Source of the DNA: RGIG4034 sp045628945
GTDB lineage: Bacteria; Bacillota; Clostridia; Lachnospirales; Lachnospiraceae
Assembly (NCBI GenBank): GCA_045628945.1
Contig: JAZQQG010000021.1
Location: 1 to 15,538, forward strand
Reading direction: 5' to 3'
DNA: 15,538 nt
The notes beneath the pieces are model-generated. The model was not told the origin of the DNA. It was given only the letters and a program-made list of their open reading frames with translations, and did not search any database. Shown here in pieces: positions 6,205-14,029 of this stretch. Position 1 is the stretch's first letter. Each line of letters begins with the position of its first letter. The position numbers and the translations under genes were made by a program.

Positions 6205-7034
6205 ACCACGTAAATTATATATATGGCGAGAACACTTCGATGGCTGTTCATGCGCTGGACGACATTAATCTGAAGATTTCCGATGGGGAATTCATCGGCT
6301 TGATTGGGCATACCGGCTCCGGGAAGTCCACCTTCGTACAGCATCTGAATGCCCTCTACAAGCCTACGAGTGGTGAAATCTACTACAATGGGGCGGACAT
6401 CTGGGATGATGATTACAACCGCAAGTGGCTTCGCGGTAAGGTCGGGCTGGTTTTTCAGTATCCGGAGCATCAGTTGTTCGAGAGTGATGTCTATAAGGAT
6501 GTTTGTTTCGGGCCGAAGAATCTTGGGCTGAATGATAAGGAAACGGAGCTTCGGGCCTACGAAGCCCTGAAAATGGTCGGCATTGAGGAAGAGTATTTCT
6601 ACCAGTCGCCTTTTGATCTTAGCGGTGGCCAAAAGAGAAGAGTGGCAATTGCAGGAGTACTTGCGATGAAGCCGGAGATTCTGGTCCTGGATGAGCCGAC
6701 GGCAGGTCTTGATCCCAAGGGAAGAGACGAACTGCTTGAATTGATTGCGAAACTTCACAGAGAGAACCATATTACCGTTATTCTTGTTTCACACAGTATG
6801 GAGGATGTGGCGAATTATGCCGATCGACTGATTGTGATGGATCATGGAAAAATACAGTTTGACGGAACGAAGGAAGAAGTATTTGCACATGATGAAGAAT
6901 TGATTCGGATGGGACTTGGGGTTCCTCAGGTAACGACGATTATGAAGAGTCTGTCAAAGGCCGGAATTCCGGTTCGGACGGATGTGTATACATTGGAGGA
7001 TGCGGAGGCAGAGATTCGAAAGCGCCTGCCATAA
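6189..7034 (+). CDS. ecfA2: ECF transporter ATPase EcfA2 (CbiO-type)
   Basis: Partner ATPase of EcfA1. The start at 6189 is fixed by GGAGG (6177-6181) inside the last codons of ecfA1, giving 281 residues beginning MSIILNHVNYIY; a longer in-frame opening from 6117 has no family similarity. Motifs: Walker A GHTGSGKST (40-48), Q90 in VFQYPEHQLF, LSGGQ (144-148), Walker B ILVLDEP (164-170) with E169, and switch H202 (VSHSMEDV). The YPEHQLF variant differs from the NPDNQI of EcfA1, as expected for the asymmetric EcfA1/EcfA2 heterodimer. The substrate-binding S component is not encoded here; group II modules share the AAT unit with S proteins encoded elsewhere. Confidence 0.95.
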   Translation: MSIILNHVNYIYGENTSMAVHALDDINLKISDGEFIGLIGHTGSGKSTFVQHLNALYKPTSGEIYYNGADIWDDDYNRKWLRGKVGLVFQYPEHQLFESDVYKDVCFGPKNLGLNDKETELRAYEALKMVGIEEEYFYQSPFDLSGGQKRRVAIAGVLAMKPEILVLDEPTAGLDPKGRDELLELIAKLHRENHITVILVSHSMEDVANYADRLIVMDHGKIQFDGTKEEVFAHDEELIRMGLGVPQVTTIMKSLSKAGIPVRTDVYTLEDAEAEIRKRLP

Positions 7035-7053
7035 GCATACGGAAAGGACCAAT

Positions 7054-7872
7054 ATGATCCGCGACATTACGTTGGGACAGTATTATCAGACGGATTCGTT
7101 GATTCACCGCTTAGATCCGCGGGTGAAATTCATCGGAACCATCGTGTTCATTGTCTCATTGTTTCTATCGGAGAATTTCATAGTGTTTGGATTGGCCATG
7201 CTATTCCTGATTGCGGTTATTGTGGCGTCTCGTGTTCCTTTTCGCTATATGGTGAAGGGAATGAAGCCGATTCTGTTTCTGTTGATTTTTACCGCGTTGA
7301 TGAACCTGTTTCTGGAGTCCGGAGATGTATTGGTTAAGTTCTGGATTTTTAAGATTACCAGACAGGGAATTCGGCGTGCAATCTTAATGATTCTTAGATT
7401 GACTATGTTAGTCATAGGATCTTCTCTCATGACGCTGACCACGACACCGACGCAATTAACGGATGCTTTGGAGAGCGTGTTCGGATTTCTGAAGATTATT
7501 AAGGTTCCGGTACACGAGATGGCAATGATGATGTCCATTGCGCTTCGTTTCATTCCGATTCTGTTAGAGGAAACGGACCGCATTATGAAGGCACAGCAGG
7601 CAAGAGGAGCTGATTTCGAGAATGGGAATCTGTTGAAACGAGTGAAGAATCTGATTCCGATTCTGGTGCCCCTTTTTGTCTCGGCATTTCGCAGAGCCAA
7701 TGATCTGGCTATGGCAATGGAAGCCAGATGTTATCGCGGCGGGAAAGGCCGTACGAAGATGAAGCCCTTGCGCTACGGTTTAAATGATTTGTCGGCTTAC
7801 TGCAGTCTGGCAGCCTTCTTACTGTGCGCTATCGCCATTAAGATTGCGTTGCCCTTCGGGTGTTTGCGATAG
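7054..7872 (+). CDS. ecfT: ECF transporter transmembrane coupling protein EcfT
   Basis: Membrane scaffold that couples the EcfA1-EcfA2 motor to interchangeable substrate-binding S components. Start at 7054 after GGAAAGGA (7041-7048), 19 bases past ecfA2, giving 272 residues; an earlier in-frame ATG at 6982 lies inside ecfA2. The N-terminus has the typical YYQTDSLIHRLDPRVKF, followed by hydrophobic segments at about 27-58, 72-86 and 111-130. The two coupling motifs are ARG at 183-185 (QQARGADF) and ARC at 224-226 (AMEARCYRGG); Cys in the second is a common Firmicutes variant. A last hydrophobic segment lies at 248-268. Forms a compact operon ecfA1-ecfA2-ecfT-truA. Confidence 0.95.
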   Translation: MIRDITLGQYYQTDSLIHRLDPRVKFIGTIVFIVSLFLSENFIVFGLAMLFLIAVIVASRVPFRYMVKGMKPILFLLIFTALMNLFLESGDVLVKFWIFKITRQGIRRAILMILRLTMLVIGSSLMTLTTTPTQLTDALESVFGFLKIIKVPVHEMAMMMSIALRFIPILLEETDRIMKAQQARGADFENGNLLKRVKNLIPILVPLFVSAFRRANDLAMAMEARCYRGGKGRTKMKPLRYGLNDLSAYCSLAAFLLCAIAIKIALPFGCLR

Positions 7873-7902
7873 CGGAGTCGGAAAAAGAATGGGAGTGAGT
7901 CG

Positions 7903-8664
7903 ATGCGAGTATTGATTCGTGTGGCATATGACGGAACTGCATATCACGGGTGGCAATTACAACCCGGAGAAAAGACCATCGAGAGTGAACTGAACCGTTC
8001 GCTTCAGGAACTCTTCGGAGAAGAGATTCACGTCATCGGTGCCAGCAGAACGGACACCGGAGTACATTCGCTCGGAACGGTGGCGGTATTCGATACGAAC
8101 TCTCCGATGCCTGCCGAGAAGGTCATGTATGCAATGAATGCTCGTTTGCCGGAGGATATACGGGTGGTGGAGAGTCGAGAGGTCGAGGCGACGTTTCATC
8201 CCCGGAAGAAGCCCTGCAAGAAGACGTATGAGTATCGAATCTATTGTGCACCGACGGAGAACCCTTTAAAACGCAACTATAGCCTTTATTCGCGCTATAC
8301 TTATGATATTGACAGAATGCGTGAGGCGGCGGCTTATCTGGTCGGAGAACATGATTTTAAGAGCTTCTGTAATGTCCATACCACAGCGGAAAGTACTGTT
8401 CGTACCATCTATGAGCTTAGCGTGAATTGTGCGGAAGCCGAAGACGGATCGACGACAATTACGATTCGGGTGACCGGGAATGGTTTCCTATACAATATGG
8501 TTCGTATCATTGCGGGCACCTTGTTAGAGGTAGGACGCGGAAGATTTGAGCCCTCTTATGTAAAAGAGATGCTTGAAAAGACGGATCGTCGCGAGGCAGG
8601 ACCAACCGCACCGGCAAGAGGACTTACCCTGGTACGATACGAATATCTCCCGGAGGAGAAGTAA
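7903..8664 (+). CDS. truA: tRNA pseudouridine(38-40) synthase TruA
   Basis: Converts uridines 38-40 in the tRNA anticodon arm to pseudouridine. The 253-residue product has the catalytic aspartate D51 within GASRTDTGVHS (46-56), the N-terminal VAYDGTAYHGWQLQP (7-21), and the C-terminal NGFLYNMVRIIAGTLLEVG segment. Start follows GGGAGTGAG (7891-7899), 30 bases after ecfT. Position after ecfT is a conserved arrangement in Firmicutes. Its last codons contain the GGAGG used by the following regulator, which starts 1 base past the stop, so the two are likely translated from one message. Length is typical. Confidence 0.97.
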   Translation: MRVLIRVAYDGTAYHGWQLQPGEKTIESELNRSLQELFGEEIHVIGASRTDTGVHSLGTVAVFDTNSPMPAEKVMYAMNARLPEDIRVVESREVEATFHPRKKPCKKTYEYRIYCAPTENPLKRNYSLYSRYTYDIDRMREAAAYLVGEHDFKSFCNVHTTAESTVRTIYELSVNCAEAEDGSTTITIRVTGNGFLYNMVRIIAGTLLEVGRGRFEPSYVKEMLEKTDRREAGPTAPARGLTLVRYEYLPEEK

Positions 8665-8665
8665 G

Positions 8666-9220
8666 ATGTCTCAATTTACGAAAAAAGCAATCAGGGAAAC
8701 GTTCATACAGTTATTGAACCGCTATCCTTTGGATAAGATTACCGTGAAGGATATTGTGGAAGAATGCGGTGTGAATCGAAATACCTTCTACTATTACTAT
8801 CAGGACATTTATGCACTGGTGGATGATGTGTTCCTGGCGGAGAGTGAAAAGGTAATCAACACCGATACCGTGTACGATACCATAGAAGAGAGCATGAGTG
8901 CGTCGATGGAATTCGCAATGAAGAACCGCAAACTCATCTATCATGTCTATAATTCAGTAGGACGCGAGAAGGTCGAGACCTACCTCTATCAGGTAACCGA
9001 CCGATTGATTGTCGGTTACATCGATAAGGAATCCGAGGGACTAAAGGTCTTGGAGCAGGATAAAAAACTAATCTCCGATTTCTACAAATTCGCCTTCGTC
9101 GGCATGATTATGCAATGGATTGCCGGCGGAATGGAAGAGAACGCGGAGGAACTGATTCCGAATATTTTGCGCAATTTCTACGGAACCGTACGTCTTGCGA
9201 TAGAGAACGCAGCACAGTAA
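8666..9220 (+). CDS. TetR/AcrR-type transcriptional regulator
   Basis: A 184-residue protein with an N-terminal TetR helix-turn-helix at about 10-50: FIQLLNRYPLDKITVKDIV then CGVNRNTFYYYYQD (35-47 is the turn and recognition helix). The rest is all-helical, without close similarity to a named regulator; the GMIMQWIAGGMEENAEELI stretch (146-164) resembles the DhaS-like C-terminal domain group. Start chosen at 8666 because GGAGG (8652-8656) lies 9 bases before it; an in-frame ATG at 8573 lies inside truA. It begins 1 base after the truA stop, and is followed by a terminator and then an exporter operon with an inverted repeat at its promoter. It is therefore likely the local repressor of that operon. 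The ligand is unknown. Confidence 0.92.
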   Translation: MSQFTKKAIRETFIQLLNRYPLDKITVKDIVEECGVNRNTFYYYYQDIYALVDDVFLAESEKVINTDTVYDTIEESMSASMEFAMKNRKLIYHVYNSVGREKVETYLYQVTDRLIVGYIDKESEGLKVLEQDKKLISDFYKFAFVGMIMQWIAGGMEENAEELIPNILRNFYGTVRLAIENAAQ

Positions 9221-9224
9221 AAAA

Positions 9225-9250
9225 TCAGACACGGAGGCCGATGTGTCTGA
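9225..9250 (+). repeat. Perfect 8-bp inverted repeat after the regulator gene
   Basis: TCAGACAC (9225-9232) and GTGTCTGA (9243-9250) flank a 10-base loop that contains GGAGG and an ATG (9233-9243). A-runs lie on both sides, so on the minus strand it resembles a terminator, but there is no minus-strand gene to terminate. It may add stability to the 3' end of the regulator mRNA or bind the regulator. Confidence 0.5.
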
Positions 9251-9268
9251 AAATCATACAAATTTGTG

Positions 9269-9302
9269 GCAATGCCTTGTTTTTAGGCATTGCTATTTTT
9301 TT
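9269..9302 (+). terminator. Rho-independent terminator after the TetR-type gene
   Basis: A perfect 9-bp stem, GCAATGCCT (9269-9277) with AGGCATTGC (9285-9293), a T-rich 7-base loop, then TA and seven T (9296-9302). It separates the ecf-truA-regulator transcript from the next operon. Confidence 0.88.
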
Positions 9303-9306
9303 GCCC

Positions 9307-9336
9307 GTAACAATCCCTGCACCAAAGGGATATACT
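9307..9336 (+). promoter_or_regulatory. Candidate promoter of the exporter operon
   Basis: GTAACA (9307-9312; 4 of 6 to the -35 consensus) and TATACT (9331-9336; 5 of 6 to the -10) are 18 bases apart and lie just after the terminator. A start near 9343 leaves about 40 bases of leader before the DUF308 gene. The inverted repeat at 9313-9331 fills the spacer and touches the first base of the -10. Confidence 0.5.
9313..9331 (+). promoter_or_regulatory. Candidate operator: inverted repeat ATCCCT-N7-AGGGAT
   Basis: Both 6-base arms match perfectly and are centred 7 bases apart (19 bases overall), a size suited to a TetR-family dimer. It lies between the -35 and -10 elements of the operon that follows a divergence-free TetR-type gene. 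There is no T-run, so it is not a terminator. Binding is inferred, not shown. Confidence 0.45.
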
Positions 9337-9381
9337 CCAAGCATAGATTTGAGAACAACCCATAGGGAAGGAGATAAGAAT

Positions 9382-9924
9382 ATGGTGAAACCAATGAAGT
9401 ATCTACATCTAAGCCTGTCGGCCGGGATTATCCTGATCGGACTTATGATGATTCTCAGACCGCAATTTACGGCAAGTGCCCTGGCAGCGATTGTCGGATG
9501 CATGATTCTTGCGGTAGGCATCTTGAAAATCATCTGCTATTTCGTGAAGGACATGTATAACCTGGCATTCCAGTTTGACCTCGCCTTGGGGATCTGCTTT
9601 TTTATCATGGGCGTGGTGCTTCTGATTCACCCCGAGGACCTGGTGACGGTGCTGCCGATTGCCATCGGTTTCGGAGTGTTGGTGGATGGGGCCTTTAAAC
9701 TTCAGACCGCTCTGGATGCAAAGCGCTTCGGACTACCGAAATGGTGGACCATTGTGGTTCTTGCGGTACTCACCATCGCAGCGGGACTGGTTCTTATCCT
9801 GAAGCCCGCAGACGCCGTTACGGTGATTGTTACCATTATGGGAGTCTCGTTGATCATTGACGGACTGCAGAACCTGTGCGTTACCGCATATACGGTTCGT
9901 CTGATGAGAAAGAGAATGGAATAG
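9382..9924 (+). CDS. Small DUF308 / HdeD-like integral membrane protein
   Basis: A 180-residue protein with six predicted membrane segments at about 8-26, 32-53, 63-83, 88-108, 121-141 and 145-165, and short charged loops. The threefold pattern of paired helices, each pair containing Gly plus a lipid-facing LxxxxP-type turn (MILRPQFTASALAAIVG, LLIHPEDLVTVLPIAIG, LILKPADAVTVIVTIMG), is the DUF308 repeat found in HdeD-like proteins, whose biochemical role is not known; HdeD itself is tied to acid resistance. The start at 9382 follows AAGGAGA (9369-9375). The open frame continues upstream through the terminator, but that part is rejected. The MMPL gene's Shine-Dalgarno overlaps its stop, so the two are probably cotranslated and may act in one membrane complex (inference). 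Confidence 0.88.
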   Translation: MVKPMKYLHLSLSAGIILIGLMMILRPQFTASALAAIVGCMILAVGILKIICYFVKDMYNLAFQFDLALGICFFIMGVVLLIHPEDLVTVLPIAIGFGVLVDGAFKLQTALDAKRFGLPKWWTIVVLAVLTIAAGLVLILKPADAVTVIVTIMGVSLIIDGLQNLCVTAYTVRLMRKRME

Positions 9925-9938
9925 GAGGAAAGAAGAAA

Positions 9939-12032
9939 ATGAAAAAACTCGGACAAGTAATTGTGAAGCTGCGGATTCCTATTTTGATCTTAGGAATCGC
10001 TCTCATGATTCCCGCCCTCATAGGTTACCTGAAAACAAGAATCAATTATGATATGCTGACCTACCTGCCCAAAGAGATTGAGACAATCGAAGGACAGGAC
10101 ATCCTGTTGGAGGAGTTCGGCAAAGGTGCATTCTCCATTGTGATTGTGGACGGAATGCAGCCAAAGGAGGTCTCCAAGCTTAAGGAAGCCTTCCAGGAAG
10201 TCGATCATGTGGAAAGCGTTATCTGGTATGACAGCCTTGCGGATTTAAGCCTTCCGATGGAGTTTTTACCGGAATCCCTCTATCGAACCTTTAATTCCGA
10301 TACCGGAACGATTCTGGCGATTTTCTTTGATTCCTCAACCTCGGCGGATGAGACGATGGATGCCATCAAGGAGCTTCGCTCGATTGCAGGAAAGCAGTGT
10401 TACGTATCCGGAATGTCGGCGATGGTTACCGACTTAAAGCTCCTATGTGAAAAAGAGGAGCCCATCTATGTTGCCATTGCCGTCATCCTTGCCTGCTTCA
10501 TTATGATGTTGTTCATGGATTCCTGGCTGGTACCGATTATTTTCCTTTTAAGTATCGGAATGGCAATTGTCTGGAACCTCGGTACGAACTTAATCTTCGG
10601 CGAAGTCAGCTACATTACAAAGGCGTTGTCGGCGGTCTTACAGTTGGCAGTAACGATGGACTATTCGATTTTCCTCTGGCACAGCTACTCCGAGGCCAAG
10701 GAAACTGCGTCGGACAAAAAAGAAGCGATGGCGGAAGCCATTGCCAATACCATTACTTCCGTAACCGGAAGCTCGATTACCACAATCGCCGGTTTCGTTG
10801 CTCTTTGCTTTATGACCTTTACTTTGGGCAAGGACTTGGGAATTGTAATGGCGAAGGGCGTTCTCTTCGGTGTCATCGGCTGTGTTACCGTTCTTCCTGC
10901 CATGATCCTGATTCTGGACCGTGCCATTGAAAAGACCAAGCATCGTCCGCTCCTCCCGAAGTTTGACAAGCTGGCAAACGGAATTGTGAAGTTTCGAATT
11001 GTATTTTTACTGCTGTTCGTGATCATTCTGATTCCGGCCTTCTTCGGCTACAAGAATACCAAACAGTATTACGATCTGACGGAGTCCCTTCCGAAGAATA
11101 TCGATTTTGCCATTGCAAATGAGAAGTTAAAAGAAGAATACGGAATCTCCACCACGCATATGATTCTGGCCAATGCGGACCTGAATTCCAAGGACGCAAG
11201 ACAGATGGCGGAGGAGATGAAGAAGGTGGATGGCGTCACTACGGTGTTGGGAATGGATAGTCTTTTGGGAAGCAGCATTCCTTCGGAGTTCATTCCGGCC
11301 AAGATTCAGGAGACGCTTAAGAGTGAGCATTATCAGTTAATCCTTGTACTGAGTGAGTACAAGACCGCCTCGGATGAGGTGAACAACCAGATTGATACCT
11401 TAAACAAGATTATGAAGTCTTACGACAGCAGTGCAATGCTCATCGGGGAGGCACCCTGTACGAAGGATCTGATTGATATTACGGATAAGGATTTCCAAAC
11501 CGTCAATGTCATCTCCATAGTGGCAATCTTCGTAATCATTTTGCTGGTATTGAAGTCCGTCTCCCTGCCGATTCTGTTGGTTGCGGTAATCGAATTTGCC
11601 ATCTTTATTAACTTAGGTATTCCTTATTACACCGGGAAGGTCCTTCCTTTCATCGCCCCCATTTGTATCAGTACCATTCAGTTGGGCGCGACCGTGGATT
11701 ATGCAATTCTCATGACCACCCGTTACAAAAAGGAGAGAAGTCAGGGACAGGATAAGCGGACCTCGGTTGTGACAGCACTGTCAACTTCAATGCCGTCCGT
11801 GATTACCAGCGCACTCGGATTCTTTGCAGCGACCATTGGCGTTGCGATCTACTCCGACCTTGATCTCATCAGTTCGCTCTGCTCGCTTATGGCCCGGGGC
11901 GCAATTATCAGTATGTTTGCCGTAATCCTGGTGTTACCGTCGTTTTTGATGACCTTCGACGGACTGATTCGATATACCAGCTTAGGCTTTCGTCATAAGA
12001 AACAGGAGGTAAAGAATAATGAAGAAGAATAG
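9939..12032 (+). CDS. MMPL / RND-superfamily exporter
   Basis: A 697-residue membrane protein built as two similar halves. Predicted membrane helices are at about 9-30, 177-193, 197-217, 225-246, 278-298, 305-326, 352-370, 522-538, 542-562, 569-595, 617-637 and 647-672, with large extracellular loops at 31-176 and 371-520. The halves share motifs: RINYDMLTYLPKEIETIEGQ against KQYYDLTESLPKNIDFAIAN at the loop starts. The proton-relay Asp-Tyr pair of the family is seen in helix 4 (TMDYSIFLWHSYSE, D241-Y242) and helix 10 (GATVDYAILMTTRYKKE, D587-Y588). MMPL proteins move lipids or hydrophobic molecules by proton motive force; the substrate here is unknown. Start at 9939 after GGAGG (9924-9928). 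The last 14 bases overlap the next gene. Confidence 0.94.
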   Translation: MKKLGQVIVKLRIPILILGIALMIPALIGYLKTRINYDMLTYLPKEIETIEGQDILLEEFGKGAFSIVIVDGMQPKEVSKLKEAFQEVDHVESVIWYDSLADLSLPMEFLPESLYRTFNSDTGTILAIFFDSSTSADETMDAIKELRSIAGKQCYVSGMSAMVTDLKLLCEKEEPIYVAIAVILACFIMMLFMDSWLVPIIFLLSIGMAIVWNLGTNLIFGEVSYITKALSAVLQLAVTMDYSIFLWHSYSEAKETASDKKEAMAEAIANTITSVTGSSITTIAGFVALCFMTFTLGKDLGIVMAKGVLFGVIGCVTVLPAMILILDRAIEKTKHRPLLPKFDKLANGIVKFRIVFLLLFVIILIPAFFGYKNTKQYYDLTESLPKNIDFAIANEKLKEEYGISTTHMILANADLNSKDARQMAEEMKKVDGVTTVLGMDSLLGSSIPSEFIPAKIQETLKSEHYQLILVLSEYKTASDEVNNQIDTLNKIMKSYDSSAMLIGEAPCTKDLIDITDKDFQTVNVISIVAIFVIILLVLKSVSLPILLVAVIEFAIFINLGIPYYTGKVLPFIAPICISTIQLGATVDYAILMTTRYKKERSQGQDKRTSVVTALSTSMPSVITSALGFFAATIGVAIYSDLDLISSLCSLMARGAIISMFAVILVLPSFLMTFDGLIRYTSLGFRHKKQEVKNNEEE

Positions 12033-13959
12033 AAGCAGTGAACAGGTATCCAAAGTGATGGCCGGCGTATTAAGCGGTGTATTGGCTGTCGAGCTGGTCG
12101 GTGCAGTGGCCCTCACCAACGTCCGAGCCGACGAGAAAAAAGAAAAGAATGAATCGACCGATATAGTCAATGAACTTACGGACAAAGCATATGATCTTTT
12201 TAAGGACTATATGGCGGAGGATATCACAGATGATCCTACCAAAAGCGAGACCGTATATGTCATTGCGGATGCAAACGGTAATACGAAGAATATAATTGTC
12301 AGCGACTGGATTTCAAATCCGCAGCATGAGGCAACGCTTTTGGATGCCTCGACACTTCAGGATCTTACGAATGTAAAGGATGATCGTGGTTACACGAAGG
12401 ATGGCGAAGGCCTAATCTGGGACGCCCAGGGAGCGGACATCTATTATAAGGGAACAACGGAGGCTGAGCTTCCGGTGAAATTAACCGTAACCTACTATCT
12501 GGACGGAGAGGAAATCACACCGGACAATCTGGCCGGTAAGTCCGGAAATGTGACGATGCGGTTTGATTATGAGAACATCGCAAGCAAGACGGTTACCGTA
12601 GACGGTAACGAGGAGACCATCTATGTTCCTTTCGTTGCCATGACCGGTATGATGTTAGATAACGAGCATTTTCATAATGTGAAGATTAGCAGCGGTAAGC
12701 TGATAAATGATGGCAACCGTACCATCGTCCTCGGATTTGCTCTTCCCGGTTTAGAGGAAAGCCTGGCACTTGAGGACTCAACGGTTGAGATTCCTTCTTA
12801 TGTAGAAGTAACGGCGGAGACTGTAGACTTCAGCCTGCTGACCACCATGACTCTGGTGACCTCCGGCATTATGAATGAGGTACATTTTGATGATGTGGAC
12901 AGCCTGGAGGATCTGCAGCAGAAGCTGGATCAGTTGGATCAGGCAGCCAACGACCTGATGGCCGGTACCGCAACCTTGTATGAGAATCTGGACCTGATTG
13001 CAACCAAGAGCGGTGACCTGGTGGATGGAATTGCCACGGCAGCCGACGGCGCCAAGTTACTTGCTGAGGCAGGGGTTACCTTATCTGCCGGTGTCAGTGA
13101 TGCCAAGGATGGTTCCATAGCATTGCAGGCAGGACTTGCAAAACTGGATGCGAACAGCAAGAGCCTGACCGATGGGGCGGCAACCGTATTCAATTCTCTT
13201 TTGACAAACGCAACGAGTCAGATCACGGCAGCGGGACTTACCCTCCAGGGTTCCATGACCATTGGAAACTACAATACGGTATTGGAAAATACGATTGCTT
13301 ACTATACCTCTCCCGAGGTTTTTGCCGGAATGTTGATTGCCGCATATAACAGTAATATTGTAACGAACTACGGTGCGCCGGTTGCACATGACTATACGGA
13401 ATATCAGACCTACGTTGCAGCGGTATCCGCAGGCGCGGGTGTGGACATCGACGCACAGCTTCGTGCCGGTGTTACGGATACGGTGAATAATCAGATTGTT
13501 CCGGCACTTCGCGGGGCACAGAGCTCGTTAAATTCCTACAACACCTTCTATCAGGGGGTACTCGCTTATACCCAGGGAGTAGCCCAGGCCTCTGTCGGAG
13601 CCGAAGAACTGATGGCCGGTATGAAGAAGCTGGATGCAGGTGCGGCGAAGATGAGTACCTCCATTACGGAACTTAAAAAAGGATTGTTTACCATCAAGAC
13701 CGGTGCGGAAGCACTTGAGGAGGGCTTAGGAAAACTTCGTGATGGCGCAAAGACTCTTGACGAAGGCATGAATCAGTTCTACACTGACGGTATCAGCAAA
13801 CTGTTAACTGCCGTGAACTTAGGCGAGATTAATGTCATGTTGGATCGTCTGGAGGCAATTGCAGCAGCCGGATATGAGTATCAGAACTTCTCCGGCCTGG
13901 CCGATGGCATGAACGGAACCGTAAAATTCTTAATCGAAACGGAATCTATTCAGAAATAA
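12019..13959 (+). CDS. Secreted Leu-x-x-Gly heptad-repeat protein (YhgE/Pip-like extracellular part), exporter partner
   Basis: A 646-residue protein with a signal peptide: basic MKKNRSSEQVSK, hydrophobic 13-34, likely cleavage after VRA (35-37). An N-terminal domain (about 75-290, with TVYVIADANGN, IIVSDWI, ADIYYKGTTEAELPV and LAGKSGNVTMRF) is probably beta-rich. A coiled region follows with xxxLxxG heptads at about 305-390, a 135-residue insert, and a second heptad block at about 526-586 (ELMAGMKKLDAGAAKM, EALEEGLGKLRDGAKTLDEG). YhgE/Pip and YueB/EsaA proteins carry such heptads but also a C-terminal membrane domain; here none is present. It overlaps the MMPL gene by 14 bases with a strong AGGAGGT (12004-12010), which suggests a stoichiometric extracellular partner. 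Function unknown. Confidence 0.85.
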   Translation: MKKNRSSEQVSKVMAGVLSGVLAVELVGAVALTNVRADEKKEKNESTDIVNELTDKAYDLFKDYMAEDITDDPTKSETVYVIADANGNTKNIIVSDWISNPQHEATLLDASTLQDLTNVKDDRGYTKDGEGLIWDAQGADIYYKGTTEAELPVKLTVTYYLDGEEITPDNLAGKSGNVTMRFDYENIASKTVTVDGNEETIYVPFVAMTGMMLDNEHFHNVKISSGKLINDGNRTIVLGFALPGLEESLALEDSTVEIPSYVEVTAETVDFSLLTTMTLVTSGIMNEVHFDDVDSLEDLQQKLDQLDQAANDLMAGTATLYENLDLIATKSGDLVDGIATAADGAKLLAEAGVTLSAGVSDAKDGSIALQAGLAKLDANSKSLTDGAATVFNSLLTNATSQITAAGLTLQGSMTIGNYNTVLENTIAYYTSPEVFAGMLIAAYNSNIVTNYGAPVAHDYTEYQTYVAAVSAGAGVDIDAQLRAGVTDTVNNQIVPALRGAQSSLNSYNTFYQGVLAYTQGVAQASVGAEELMAGMKKLDAGAAKMSTSITELKKGLFTIKTGAEALEEGLGKLRDGAKTLDEGMNQFYTDGISKLLTAVNLGEINVMLDRLEAIAAAGYEYQNFSGLADGMNGTVKFLIETESIQK

Positions 13960-13992
13960 GCCAAAAGAACTGAAAAAAAGAGAATTTTCATG

Positions 13993-14021
13993 TTGACACA
14001 CGTGGACAGCTATAATATAAT
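13993..14021 (+). promoter_or_regulatory. Consensus sigma-A promoter of rplM-rpsI
   Basis: TTGACA (13993-13998) and TATAAT (14016-14021) match the consensus at all 12 positions with a 17-base spacer. A second TATAAT overlaps at 14011-14016 but gives a 12-base spacer. Transcription should start near 14028, giving an rplM leader of about 125 bases. This is the strongest promoter in the window, as expected for ribosomal proteins. Confidence 0.92.
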
Positions 14022-14029
14022 TGTTCAAT

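Noticed and set aside
9115..9381. Upstream extension of the DUF308 frame (starts at 9115 or 9241)
   Set aside because: The part from 9115 lies inside the regulator gene in another frame. The ATG at 9241 has a ribosome-binding site only 3 bases away, and the frame crosses an intrinsic terminator. The ATG at 9382 has a well-placed AAGGAGA and gives the normal DUF308 length.
8666..13959. Mobile element or genomic island carrying the exporter cassette
   Set aside because: No transposase, integrase, flanking direct repeats or tRNA site seen, and codon style resembles the neighbouring ecf and truA genes by eye.
13970..13991. Possible terminator after the LxxG-protein gene (TGAAAA/TTTTCA)
   Set aside because: The stem is only A-T rich with no trailing T-run; no convincing intrinsic terminator exists between 13960 and the rplM promoter, so read-through into rplM is possible.
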